NCBI GenBank assembly: GCA_016201765.1
Contig: JACQCE010000059.1
Location: 1-33,989 of the forward strand
Origin: Nitrospirota bacterium
Lineage (GTDB): Bacteria; Nitrospirota; Nitrospiria; JACQCE01
Reading direction: 5' to 3'
Length of the DNA: 33,989 nucleotides
Under the pieces are notes generated by a model. It was given only the letters and a program-made list of their open reading frames with translations. It did not search any database and was not told the DNA's origin. Positions within the stretch are counted from its first letter, which is position 1; each line of letters opens with the position of its first letter. This document shows, piece by piece, positions 26,676-33,989 of this stretch. The translations under genes and the position numbers were made by a program.

Positions 26676-27853
26676 GAGGGGATCAGATGATGACGCCGCC
26701 CCGCCTCGCGGAGCGCGTCGATCAGCGCGTCGATGTCATCCGTCGTGTGGGTGGCCATCAGCGAGAGGCGCAGTCGATCGGTGCCAGTGGGCACGGTCGG
26801 CGGCCGGATCGCCGGCGCGAAACAGCGCCGGGCCAGCAGCCCGTCCGCCACGGCCAGCGCCGTGGCCGGATCGCCGATTCGGACGGGCAGAATCGGCGTC
26901 TCGCTGCCCATCAGATCGTATCCCATGCGGCTCAGCGCCTCGGCGCAGCGGGCGCGGTGGCGCCAGAGCGCGGCCCGCCGCTCCGGTTCGCGATCGATGA
27001 TCGCCAGCGCGGCCGTCGCCGCGGCCGCCAGGGCCGGGGGCGGGGCGGTCGTGTAGAGAAACGACCGGCAGCGGTTCTGCACATAGGCGATGAGCGACGC
27101 GGGGCCGGCGACGAACGCGCCGAAGCCGCCGAGCGCCTTGCTCAAGGTGCCCATGTGAATCAACCGGTCGTCGTGCGGCAGTCCGAAATGTTCGCAGGTG
27201 CCCCGGCCGGTGTGTCCCATGACCCCCGTGCCGTGGGCGTCATCGACGAACAGCAACGCGTCGTACCGGCGGGCGAGGGCCAGCAGCCCGGGCAGCGGCG
27301 CCAGGTCGCCGTCCATGCTGAAGACGCCGTCGGTGACGATGAGCTTGGGCGCGCGGGGCGGCGTCCTGGCGAGCAACCGATCCAGTTGTTCGAGGTCCTT
27401 GTGGCGGTAGATTTTGAACCCGGCCCGGCTCAACCGGCAGCCGTCGACCAGGCTGGCGTGGTTGTACCGGTCGGCGAAGAGGACGCCGTCCGGTCCGCCC
27501 GTTGATTCCATGAGGGCCGGAATCAGACCGACGTTGGCGGCATAGCCGCCGCCCAGCAGCAGCGCCGCTTCGGCGCCGGTGAACGCGGCCAGCGCCGCCT
27601 CACATTGTTCGTGGGGGGGCATGGTGCCGGTAATCAGCCGGGAGGCGCCCGCGCCGACGCCATAGGTCATCACGGCCTCGACGGCGGCGGCTTTCACCTC
27701 CGGATGATCGGCGAGGCCAAGATAGTTGTTCGAGCCGAAGTTCCGGCAGGCCCGGCCATGAAGCGTGATCGTGGCGTTCTGGCCGGAGGCGATGGTGCGG
27801 AGCGTGCGGTAGAGATGGCGGGCCTTGAGTGAAGTGAGCGCGGCTTCAAACAT
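26672..27853 (-). CDS. bioF: 8-amino-7-oxononanoate synthase
   Basis: The 393-residue PLP enzyme condenses pimeloyl-ACP/CoA with L-alanine. FGSNNYLGLADHPEV, GAGASRLITG, FVDDAHGTGVMG and MGTLSKALGG (PLP lysine K239) are standard. It is the first gene of the minus-strand bioF-SDR-bioD operon. No clear ribosome-binding site precedes the ATG. bioA, bioB, bioC and a BioH are not in the window. Confidence 0.93.
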
Positions 27854-27894
27854 GCGGGGAGGGGAATCGTCGTCGATCGGCGTCTCTGGCCGCT

Positions 27895-27924
27895 ACCCTA
27901 CACATGGGGCCGGGGCCTTGTCAA
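27895..27924 (-). promoter_or_regulatory. promoter of the biotin operon
   Basis: On the minus strand TTGACA (27924-27919) and TAGGGT (27900-27895) are 18 bases apart. The leader is about 35 bases. No BirA-type operator palindrome was recognised. The divergent clpC promoter lies about 110 bases away. Confidence 0.5.
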
Positions 27925-28031
27925 TTGCCCGGTCGGGTGTCCGGTCGGGGGCCGGGGGACGACGGTGGCGCAGCCAGTGCCCGCAGAGGGGTCTCATCGT
28001 CGACAACTTCCGGCAAAACATGACAAATTCC
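27925..28031. other. divergent spacer between bioF and clpC promoters
   Basis: No gene and no clear palindrome or operator is seen here. The sequence is GC-rich apart from its right end, which becomes AT-rich at the clpC promoter. Confidence 0.4.
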
Positions 28032-28060
28032 TTGACAAGACGCCGAAGCATGGTTACAAT
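28032..28060 (+). promoter_or_regulatory. promoter of clpC
   Basis: TTGACA (28032-28037) and TACAAT (28055-28060) are 17 bases apart. The leader is about 127 bases, long for this region, and includes a TGGCTG-rich stretch at 28130-28165. No CIRCE or CtsR-like repeat was recognised. Confidence 0.72.
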
Positions 28061-28193
28061 TTTTAGTGTAAGACAGCGTCACGCATCCGGCTGAGCGGGA
28101 GAGGCCGTCCAAACCCGCCCCAGTCGAGGTGGCTGCCGGATGGCCATAGTGGCTGTGTAGTGGCTCTGATGATCGGCGGGGAGGGGGTTGGGC

Positions 28194-30644
28194 ATGTTTG
28201 AACGGTTCACCGATCGAGGCCGCAAAATCATCATTCTCGCCCGCGAAGAAGCGGAGCGCCATCAGAACGACTATCTTGGGACCGAGCATCTCGTTCTCGC
28301 CATTCTCCGCGAGGGCGACGGCATCGCCCTGGCCATGCTCAAAAAAATGGGGTTGTCGCCGGAGCACGTCCGTCTGGAAATTGAACGGAACCTTCCGGGC
28401 GGCAGTTCGACCATGACGTTTGGCGAAATTCCGTTCACGCCCCGCGTGAAAAAAGTCATCGAGTTTGCGATTGAAGAGGCCCGCCTGCTCGGCCACAACT
28501 ACATCGGCAGCGAACACCTTCTGCTGGGATTGCTGCGCGAAGAAGACGGCATGGGCGGGAAGATCCTGCGCAGCCTGGGGGCGAATCTGCTCAACGCCCG
28601 GCAGCTGGCCATCAGCCTTTCCAAACGATCGGCGACCCGGGAAAAGGAAAAGAAGAGCAACACGCCCGCGCTGGACGAGTTCGGCCGGGACCTGACGCAG
28701 CTGGCGTCCGAGGGCGCGCTGGATCCGGTGATCGGCCGGGCCGATGAAATTGAACGCGTTCTGCACATCCTCTGCCGCCGGACGAAGAACAACCCCGCGC
28801 TCATCGGCGAGTCGGGCGTCGGCAAGACCGCGATTGTGGAGGGACTGGCCCAGCGGATCGTCCAGGGCGAGGTGCCGGACAATCTGCTGAACCGGCGGGT
28901 CATCTCCCTGGATCTCGGCTCGCTCGTGGCGGGCACCAAATACCGCGGGCAGTTCGAGGAACGGCTCAAGGTGGTGATGAAGGAGATCATCAACGCCGGC
29001 AACATCATCATCTTCATCGACGAATTGCATACGCTGGTGGGCGCCGGCGCGGCCGAAGGGTCGATCGACGCGTCCAACATGCTCAAGCCGGCGCTCTCGC
29101 GCGGCGAGATCCAGTGCATCGGCGCCACCACGCTGGATGAATACCGGAAACATATCGAACACGACGGCGCGCTGAAGCGCCGCTTCCAGCCGATCTACGT
29201 CCAGCCGCCGGCGATTCCCGAGGCGATCAAGATCATCATGGGACTGCGCGACCGGTACGAGGAACACCACGGCGTCAAGATCGAGGACGAGGCGCTGGAG
29301 GAGGCGGTCAAGCTCTCCGACCGGTACATTTCCGACCGGTTCCTGCCCGACAAGGCGGTCGACGTGATCGACGAGGCGGGCTCACGGGCCAAGCTGCTGA
29401 CCTATTCGCTCCCGGCCGAACTGCGGGGCATGGAGCAGGAGTTGAAGAAGATGTCCCGCGAAAAGGACCTCGCCATCCGTCTGCAGAATTTCGAGGAGGC
29501 GGTCAAGTTGCGCGAAGAGGAAGAGCGGATGAAAAAGCTCTTCGAAGAGTCCAAGCAGGAGTGGAAGAAGAAGCAGGAAAAACAGCGGCCCGTCATCGCG
29601 AAAGAGGACATCGCCTACGTGGTGTCCAAGATGACCGGCATCCCCCTCTACAAGCTTGAGGAGGAGGAATCCAAAAAGCTGCTCGCGATGGAGGACGAAC
29701 TGCACCACCGGATCGTCGGCCAGGAGGAGGCGATCAAGGCGGTGTCGCGCGCGATCCGCCGTTCACGCGCCGGGTTGAAGGGCGACCGCCGCCCCATCGG
29801 CTCGTTCATGTTCCTGGGGCCGACGGGCGTGGGCAAAACCGAACTGGCCCGCGCGCTGGCCGAACTGCTCTTTGATGATAAAGACGCGTTGATCCGGATC
29901 GACATGTCCGAGTACATGGAGCGGTTCAGCAGCTCGCGTCTTGTGGGCGCGCCTCCGGGCTACGTCGGCTATGAAGAAGGCGGCCAGTTGACCGAGCGGG
30001 TCCGCCGGCGGCCCTATTCCGTCGTCCTGTTCGACGAAATCGAAAAAGCGCATCCGGAGATTTTCAACATGCTGCTCCAGGTGTTGGACGATGGCGTGTT
30101 GACCGACAGCCTGGGACGGAAGGTCGATTTCAAAAACACCGTGCTGATCATGACGTCCAACGTCGGCGCCCGTCTGCTCGACAAGGCCGCGCCGATGGGG
30201 TTCCAGCGGGACGCCCGTGACGGCGATCAGGTCAAACAGATCAAGGACACGGTGATGGGTGAATTGAAGAAGACGTTCAACCCGGAGTTTCTGAACCGGT
30301 TGGACGAGGTGGTCGTCTTCCATCAGCTGACCAAGGAGCATCTGGTCGGCATCGTCGATATTCTCATCGGCGAGGTCAACGGGCGGCTGGCGGAGCAGGG
30401 CCTCTATCTGGACTTGACGCCCGATGTCAAGCAGTGGCTGATCGACGAGGGCTACCAGCCGACCTACGGCGCCCGGCCGATGCGCCGTTGCATTCAGCGG
30501 AACATCGAGGACATGCTCTCCGAGGAGTTGTTGAAGGGACGCTTCAAGGAGGCGGGCAAGGACAAGGAGCTCAAACGGGTCAAGGTGGTGCTCAAGGACA
30601 ACGCTCCCGCCTTCACCGAAGAGGAAGCGTTGGCCGGGGTCTGA
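28194..30644 (+). CDS. clpC: ClpC-type ATP-dependent protease chaperone
   Basis: The 816-residue AAA+ unfoldase feeds proteins to ClpP. Two Clp-N repeats occupy the first 145 residues. Walker A motifs are GESGVGKT (205-212) and GPTGVGKT (542-549). Between them, a UVR motif (about residues 425-455, [17 protein letters not shown]) marks it as ClpC rather than ClpA or ClpB. A PMGFQRD loop resembles the ClpP-docking VGF loop. Start is the ATG at 28194 after GGGGAGGGGG; a TTG at 28188 is rejected. No mcsA, mcsB or ctsR adjoins it. Confidence 0.95.
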   Translation: MFERFTDRGRKIIILAREEAERHQNDYLGTEHLVLAILREGDGIALAMLKKMGLSPEHVRLEIERNLPGGSSTMTFGEIPFTPRVKKVIEFAIEEARLLGHNYIGSEHLLLGLLREEDGMGGKILRSLGANLLNARQLAISLSKRSATREKEKKSNTPALDEFGRDLTQLASEGALDPVIGRADEIERVLHILCRRTKNNPALIGESGVGKTAIVEGLAQRIVQGEVPDNLLNRRVISLDLGSLVAGTKYRGQFEERLKVVMKEIINAGNIIIFIDELHTLVGAGAAEGSIDASNMLKPALSRGEIQCIGATTLDEYRKHIEHDGALKRRFQPIYVQPPAIPEAIKIIMGLRDRYEEHHGVKIEDEALEEAVKLSDRYISDRFLPDKAVDVIDEAGSRAKLLTYSLPAELRGMEQELKKMSREKDLAIRLQNFEEAVKLREEEERMKKLFEESKQEWKKKQEKQRPVIAKEDIAYVVSKMTGIPLYKLEEEESKKLLAMEDELHHRIVGQEEAIKAVSRAIRRSRAGLKGDRRPIGSFMFLGPTGVGKTELARALAELLFDDKDALIRIDMSEYMERFSSSRLVGAPPGYVGYEEGGQLTERVRRRPYSVVLFDEIEKAHPEIFNMLLQVLDDGVLTDSLGRKVDFKNTVLIMTSNVGARLLDKAAPMGFQRDARDGDQVKQIKDTVMGELKKTFNPEFLNRLDEVVVFHQLTKEHLVGIVDILIGEVNGRLAEQGLYLDLTPDVKQWLIDEGYQPTYGARPMRRCIQRNIEDMLSEELLKGRFKEAGKDKELKRVKVVLKDNAPAFTEEEALAGV

Positions 30645-30736
30645 CCCTCGGGTGGGCGTCGCGCACCCCCTCTCCGTTCCCCTGCACGCGATGGCGGCCG
30701 TTCCGCCGCGTCTGATTTCCCCATGAGCCTGATTCC

Positions 30737-31534
30737 ATGAGTTTGATTAATGACGCCCTCAAGAAAGCGGGGCAGGAAGCGGGCGGCGATGACGCGCTGG
30801 ATAACGCCTATCCCCAAAAGATCGTCTTTCTGTCCGGTCGCCAGGGTCGGAACCGCTGGGTGATGCCGGTGGCGGTGATGCTGGTATTGGCCGGATCAGC
30901 CGCGGTGTTGTGGCACATGCCGTCCGTGACGCAACGACTCCTCCGCCTCGGCGGCGGCCCGCCGGCTCCGGTGCCCAAACCACGATTGCCGGCCGGGGCG
31001 CCCGCAGCCGGCCAACCGGTCAAACCGGCCCTCTCCGCTGAGGCCTCCAGGGCCCAGGCGGAACGTCGGGCGCAAGTCGACCAATTGATCAAGACCGGCA
31101 CGGCGGCGGTCCAGGCCGGCAACGTGGCCGCGGCCCGTGCGGCGTTTGGAAAGGCCGCCCAGGCTGATTCGAGTTCCGCGGCCGCCCATCATGGGCTCGG
31201 ACTGGCGGAAAAGCTGGCGGGGAATCAGGCCGATGCCGAACGGCACTATCTGGAGGCGATCAAACTGAACGCCGGCTACGCCGAAGCCCACAATAATCTG
31301 GCCCTGCTCTATGACCAGCAGGGAAAGAGCGACCGGGCGATTGTGGAGTACACGACGGCATTGTCGATTCAACCGGATTATCCCGAGGCCCGTCTGAATT
31401 ATGCCATCGCCCTGGAACGGCTCGGCCGGACGGCGGACGCCAAGATCCAGTATGGAAAATTTCTGGCCGCCGTGCCCCCTGAATTGCGTGACGTGGCGGA
31501 GAAGGTCCAGGCCCGCTTGTCCAATCTGTCGTAA
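30737..31534 (+). CDS. GspB-like TPR membrane protein
   Basis: The 265-residue protein starts MSLINDALKKAGQE, the N-terminal signature of GspB/MshN-type proteins of type II secretion and pilus systems. One membrane helix spans about residues 41-59, followed by a Pro/Ala linker and three TPR units (about 115-225, with AHHGLGLAEKLAGNQADAER and AHNNLALLYDQQGKSDRAIV). It probably faces the periplasm. No Gsp genes are adjacent, so the partner is unknown. Confidence 0.78.
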   Translation: MSLINDALKKAGQEAGGDDALDNAYPQKIVFLSGRQGRNRWVMPVAVMLVLAGSAAVLWHMPSVTQRLLRLGGGPPAPVPKPRLPAGAPAAGQPVKPALSAEASRAQAERRAQVDQLIKTGTAAVQAGNVAAARAAFGKAAQADSSSAAAHHGLGLAEKLAGNQADAERHYLEAIKLNAGYAEAHNNLALLYDQQGKSDRAIVEYTTALSIQPDYPEARLNYAIALERLGRTADAKIQYGKFLAAVPPELRDVAEKVQARLSNLS

Positions 31535-31611
31535 TCCGTGCGATCAACCATCACCGCAATCGAACCGTGGTGACCGGCGACTCTTGAAGGTCGTTGAACC
31601 GGATCCGAGCC

Positions 31612-32664
31612 ATGGATATTCTTGGGATTGAAACCTCGTGTGATGAAACCGCCGTCGCCGTCGTGCGGGACGGCACGGTCGTGCTCTCCAATCTCCTGAT
31701 TTCCCAGGTCGCCCTGCACCACCGGTACGGCGGCGTGGTGCCTGAACTCGCCTCCCGGCATCATCTTGAAGTGATTGTCCAATTGACGCGGGACTCGCTC
31801 GTGGAGGCCGGGATCGCCCAGGAGGAATTGGACGGGATCGCCGTCACCGCCGGTCCCGGGCTGATCGGCGCCCTGGCGATCGGTGTGGCGTTTGGCAAAA
31901 GTCTGGCCTATGTGTTGAACCGTCCGCTCGTCGGGGTCAATCATCTGGAGGGGCATCTGCTGTCGATCCTCCTCGATGATCAGAAGATCGAACCGCCCTT
32001 TATCGCCCTGATCGCGTCCGGAGGCCACACCAATCTCTACCGCGTGGAGGCGATCGGCGCCTATCATCTGCTGGGCCGGACGCGGGACGACGCGGCCGGC
32101 GAGGCATTCGACAAGGCGGCCAAACTGCTCGGCCTGGGCTACCCCGGAGGGCCGGTCATCGACCGGCTGGCGGCCGGGGGCAATGCCGAGCGGATCCGCT
32201 TCCCCAGGGGAATGACGGGGCGGTCCGGTTACGACTTCAGCTTCAGCGGGTTGAAGACCGCGCTGGCGCGCCACCTGGACCGCCATGGGCCGCCCACGCC
32301 GGAGATGCTGCCCCATCTGGCGGCCAGTTATCAGGCGGCCATTGTCGATGTGCTGGTGGAGAAAGCATTGCAGGCCGCTGATGAGCAGGGGCTGGCCGAT
32401 GTGGTGGTCGCGGGCGGCGTGGCCGCCAACCGGGCGTTGCGGCAGCAACTGCAGGAGGCAGGCGGCGCCCGCGGCTGCCGGATCCACCTGCCGTCCCCTC
32501 GATACTGCACCGACAACGGCGCGATGATCGCCGCCGCCGGCTATCATCGTCTTTGTTTGGGGCTCCGATCCGGGACGGAACGGAACCGGATCGACCTGTC
32601 ACTGGGCCCGGTGCTGGAGGGGGCCGGAGACTTCTTCACGGACGGCCTGCGAGCGGCCGGCTGA
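31612..32664 (+). CDS. tsaD: tRNA N6-adenosine threonylcarbamoyltransferase
   Basis: The 350-residue enzyme completes the t6A modification at position 37 of ANN-decoding tRNAs, with TsaB and TsaE. MDILGIETSCDETAVA opens the ASKHA fold, VNHLEGHL supplies metal ligands H111 and H115, and TDNGAMIA supplies D301, matching the classical numbering. ASGGHTNL and DDAAGEAFDKAAKLLG are standard. ATG at 31612 is preferred over a TTG at 31594. Confidence 0.96.
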   Translation: MDILGIETSCDETAVAVVRDGTVVLSNLLISQVALHHRYGGVVPELASRHHLEVIVQLTRDSLVEAGIAQEELDGIAVTAGPGLIGALAIGVAFGKSLAYVLNRPLVGVNHLEGHLLSILLDDQKIEPPFIALIASGGHTNLYRVEAIGAYHLLGRTRDDAAGEAFDKAAKLLGLGYPGGPVIDRLAAGGNAERIRFPRGMTGRSGYDFSFSGLKTALARHLDRHGPPTPEMLPHLAASYQAAIVDVLVEKALQAADEQGLADVVVAGGVAANRALRQQLQEAGGARGCRIHLPSPRYCTDNGAMIAAAGYHRLCLGLRSGTERNRIDLSLGPVLEGAGDFFTDGLRAAG

Positions 32665-32666
32665 TG

Positions 32667-33098
32667 TCAGCGTCGGGGTGTGACCGTCGTTTCGGTCGAC
32701 GGGGCATAATGCAATACGTCCTGATACATCCCGTTGAAGATATTGATGGTCACATCCCACTGTGTGCCGATGTAAATCTGGGTGTCCGAGCGTCTGATCT
32801 CGATGTCGTCCTCGGTGACCGGCAATTCCCATTCCTTGGCCGTGGTCAGGATTCGATTCGTGATCTCTTCATCCGACGTGACGGCGGCCGTGTGCACCTG
32901 TTCCTGAATCCGGTCCAACATGGCATGGTAGGCCATCCAGGGCGGGAGATAGAGCAGCGTCAGATAGATCGCGCCGGCGACCAGGAACAGTAAAAGAAAT
33001 GTCCAGATGGAAATCCCGCCGGACTGATCAAACGAGCGACGGCGGGACTGATCGCCGGCTTGTGTGTGCGGCGGATCAACAAGTCGAAAGTTCGGCAC
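32667..33098 (-). CDS. small membrane-anchored protein (DUF4845-like)
   Basis: From the GTG at 33098 the protein has 143 residues. A hydrophilic stretch of about 30 residues precedes one membrane helix (SIWTFLLLFLVAGAIYLTLL). The rest has a helix (TSDEEITNRILTTAKEWELP), then EDDIEIRRSDTQIYIG and WDVTINIFNGMY, as in DUF4845 proteins. The layout parallels the third kinase-operon gene at 4263-4691. An upstream ATG at 33128 is possible, but the promoter at 33115-33143 would leave it untranscribed. It converges on tsaD, two bases apart. Confidence 0.7.
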   Translation of the reverse strand: MPNFRLVDPPHTQAGDQSRRRSFDQSGGISIWTFLLLFLVAGAIYLTLLYLPPWMAYHAMLDRIQEQVHTAAVTSDEEITNRILTTAKEWELPVTEDDIEIRRSDTQIYIGTQWDVTINIFNGMYQDVLHYAPSTETTVTPRR

Positions 33099-33114
33099 GG
33101 CTGGCTCTATGAAC

Positions 33115-33143
33115 GTTATAGCATACATTGGTCGGTGACACAA
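33115..33143 (-). promoter_or_regulatory. promoter of the small membrane protein
   Basis: Minus-strand TTGTGT (33143-33138) and TATAAC (33120-33115) are 17 bases apart. Predicted start of transcription is about 33108, only ten bases before the GTG start. Confidence 0.45.
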
Positions 33144-33170
33144 ATTTTGAGCGAGTCAATGATAGAAGCA

Positions 33171-33216
33171 GGCGGCTGGGAAGTGCATGCCCTGGCAACC
33201 TAACCACCCAGCCACC
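33171..33216. repeat. GGTGGCTGGG palindromic repeat (second family member)
   Basis: GGCGGCTGGG (33171-33180) pairs with CCCAGCCACC (33207-33216), nine of ten positions. The GGTGGCTGGG motif and the neighbouring CCTAACCACC resemble the palindrome at 13979-14115. It abuts the larger element at 33234. Confidence 0.6.
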
Positions 33217-33233
33217 TTCTTTCTCCGTTTCAC

Positions 33234-33374
33234 CGGTAGTGGGTCAGTTTCACTGCAACCGGTTCAAAAATAGGGACACGTCCCAATTTCCTCATGCTGC
33301 GCACGGCACGTGACGAAATTGGGACGTGTCCCCATTTTTGCCACAATTGAATCCGTCAAACTGACCCACTACCG
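33234..33374. repeat. nested palindromic element (REPIN/MITE-like)
   Basis: A 17-base perfect outer inverted repeat (CGGTAGTGGGTCAGTTT, 33234-33250; its complement 33358-33374) encloses an inner 26-base inverted repeat with one mismatch (33265-33290 and 33315-33340, containing GGGACACGTCCCAATTTC). CCGTTTCACC occurs at both edges (33225-33234 and 33372-33381), suggesting a target-site duplication. No transposase lies inside. Confidence 0.8.
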
Positions 33375-33388
33375 TTTCACCACGTCCC

Positions 33389-33417
33389 TTGCGCCCCCCG
33401 CGCCGGTGTGCTATCGT
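33389..33417 (+). promoter_or_regulatory. weak promoter of the porin-like gene
   Basis: TTGCGC (33389-33394) and TATCGT (33412-33417) are 17 bases apart. Predicted first base is about 33424, six before the GTG at 33430. Confidence 0.35.
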
Positions 33418-33429
33418 GACCGCCTGATT

Positions 33430-33989
33430 GTGCTAAGTCGCTCCGCAGCGAAGCCGGCCATACCGTCCCACTCCAATGCACGGAGCGGCGCGCCCCTGCT
33501 GGTTTTCCTTTGCGCCAGCTTGTTGCTCACGTCTCTTGCGCCGGAGGCCCTGGCCGTCGATCTGCAGTTTTCCGGCGAATACCGCGTCCGTGCGTTTGAC
33601 GTCAATAATTTCTTCGATGCGCGATCCGAGGGCGGCTGCGGTACGCCGGCCGGTTCCTGCAACGACAAGGAACGATTCATCGACCAGCGGTTTCGCCTGA
33701 CCACGACGATGACGGCGGGCGTCACGTCGGGCGTCGTCACCATCGACGCGCCGAACACCTTCGGCGGCACCCGTTCCCCCAATCTGCTGGTGTGGCCTGG
33801 CTATGGCACCGGCGATGGCCGGTTCGGGACGGCCGGCATGGGCGGCAGCATCAACGCCGTCGGCCTGCGCGAAGCCTATTTGAAAATTGCGCTGTCGGGC
33901 GCCACGCTGTTTGCCGGCCGGCATCGCGTGGTGCTGGGCCACAGCATTCTGTTTGATGACGTGGCCGATGGCTTTACGCTCCTCTTCCC
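33430..33989 (+). CDS. outer-membrane porin/alginate-export-like protein (5' part)
   Basis: The frame is open from a GTG to the window edge, giving 186 residues of a larger protein. A signal peptide is clear: hydrophobic LLVFLCASLLLTSLA with cleavage near ALA-VDLQ, about 42 residues in. The mature part begins with beta-strand-like segments (LQFSGEYRVRAF, RFRLTTTMTAGV, LREAYLKIAL, LFAGRHRVVLGHS) typical of alginate-export/OprD-type barrels. The start is uncertain; a GTG at 33406 is an in-frame alternative. It is the only exported barrel protein in view. Confidence 0.75.
   Translation, partial: MLSRSAAKPAIPSHSNARSGAPLLVFLCASLLLTSLAPEALAVDLQFSGEYRVRAFDVNNFFDARSEGGCGTPAGSCNDKERFIDQRFRLTTTMTAGVTSGVVTIDAPNTFGGTRSPNLLVWPGYGTGDGRFGTAGMGGSINAVGLREAYLKIALSGATLFAGRHRVVLGHSILFDDVADGFTLLF

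Noticed and set aside
27921-29270. 449-codon minus-strand frame over clpC and its promoter
   Set aside because: It crosses the clpC promoter and mirrors the AAA+ domain.

Overview
The window is GC-rich bacterial chromosome, almost fully coding. It most resembles the Nitrospira/Nitrospirota lineage. This is an inference from gene content: an archaeal-type ATP-dependent DNA ligase, FHA and Ser/Thr kinase signalling, an HD-GYP regulator, a CoaBC with a PAMD motif, many TPR proteins, and scattered GGGACACGTCCC-type palindromes. No rRNA, tRNA, CRISPR array or complete insertion sequence was found.

Layout. Positions 1-412 hold a possible gene tail and a promoter. 413-4691 is a tightly overlapping three-gene signalling operon: a double-FHA protein, a membrane-anchored solenoid/Ser-Thr kinase, and a small membrane-anchored protein. 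A PilZ protein and the ATP-dependent DNA ligase follow, up to 7416. From 7415 to about 10251 lies an accessory island. It contains a perfect nested palindrome on the ligase stop codon, a MazEF-type toxin-antitoxin pair, an AT-rich trypsin-like protease gene, a decayed fragment of a uvrA 3' end, and a small-ORF/nucleotidyltransferase cassette. On the minus strand come a UvrA-family gene, a DUF3147 membrane protein and a small TOPRIM protein. A palindromic repeat then separates the divergent TOPRIM and nth promoters.

14201-23445 is housekeeping on the plus strand: nth; yicC-remA-gmk-rpoZ-coaBC; a TPR gene followed by aroQ-efp-accB-accC-thiE; then a small DUF3553-like gene. 23519-25218 carries a terminator, three tandem leader repeats (two of which fold into covarying hairpins) and a receiver-GAF-HD-GYP regulator. 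The regulator overlaps bioD tail to tail. The minus-strand biotin operon bioF-SDR-bioD faces clpC across a divergent promoter region. 28194-32664 carries clpC, a GspB-like TPR membrane protein and tsaD. The right end has a second small membrane-anchored protein resembling the third gene of the kinase operon, two palindromic repeat elements, and the start of an outer-membrane porin-like gene that runs off the window.

The most interesting items are the paired compensatory hairpins before the HD-GYP gene, the uvrA 3'-end fossil about 0.8 kb beyond the end of the intact uvrA, the three-ORF nucleotidyltransferase cassette, the palindromic repeats at gene boundaries, the FHA/solenoid/kinase operon, and several promoters placed so close to start codons that leaderless mRNAs are likely.
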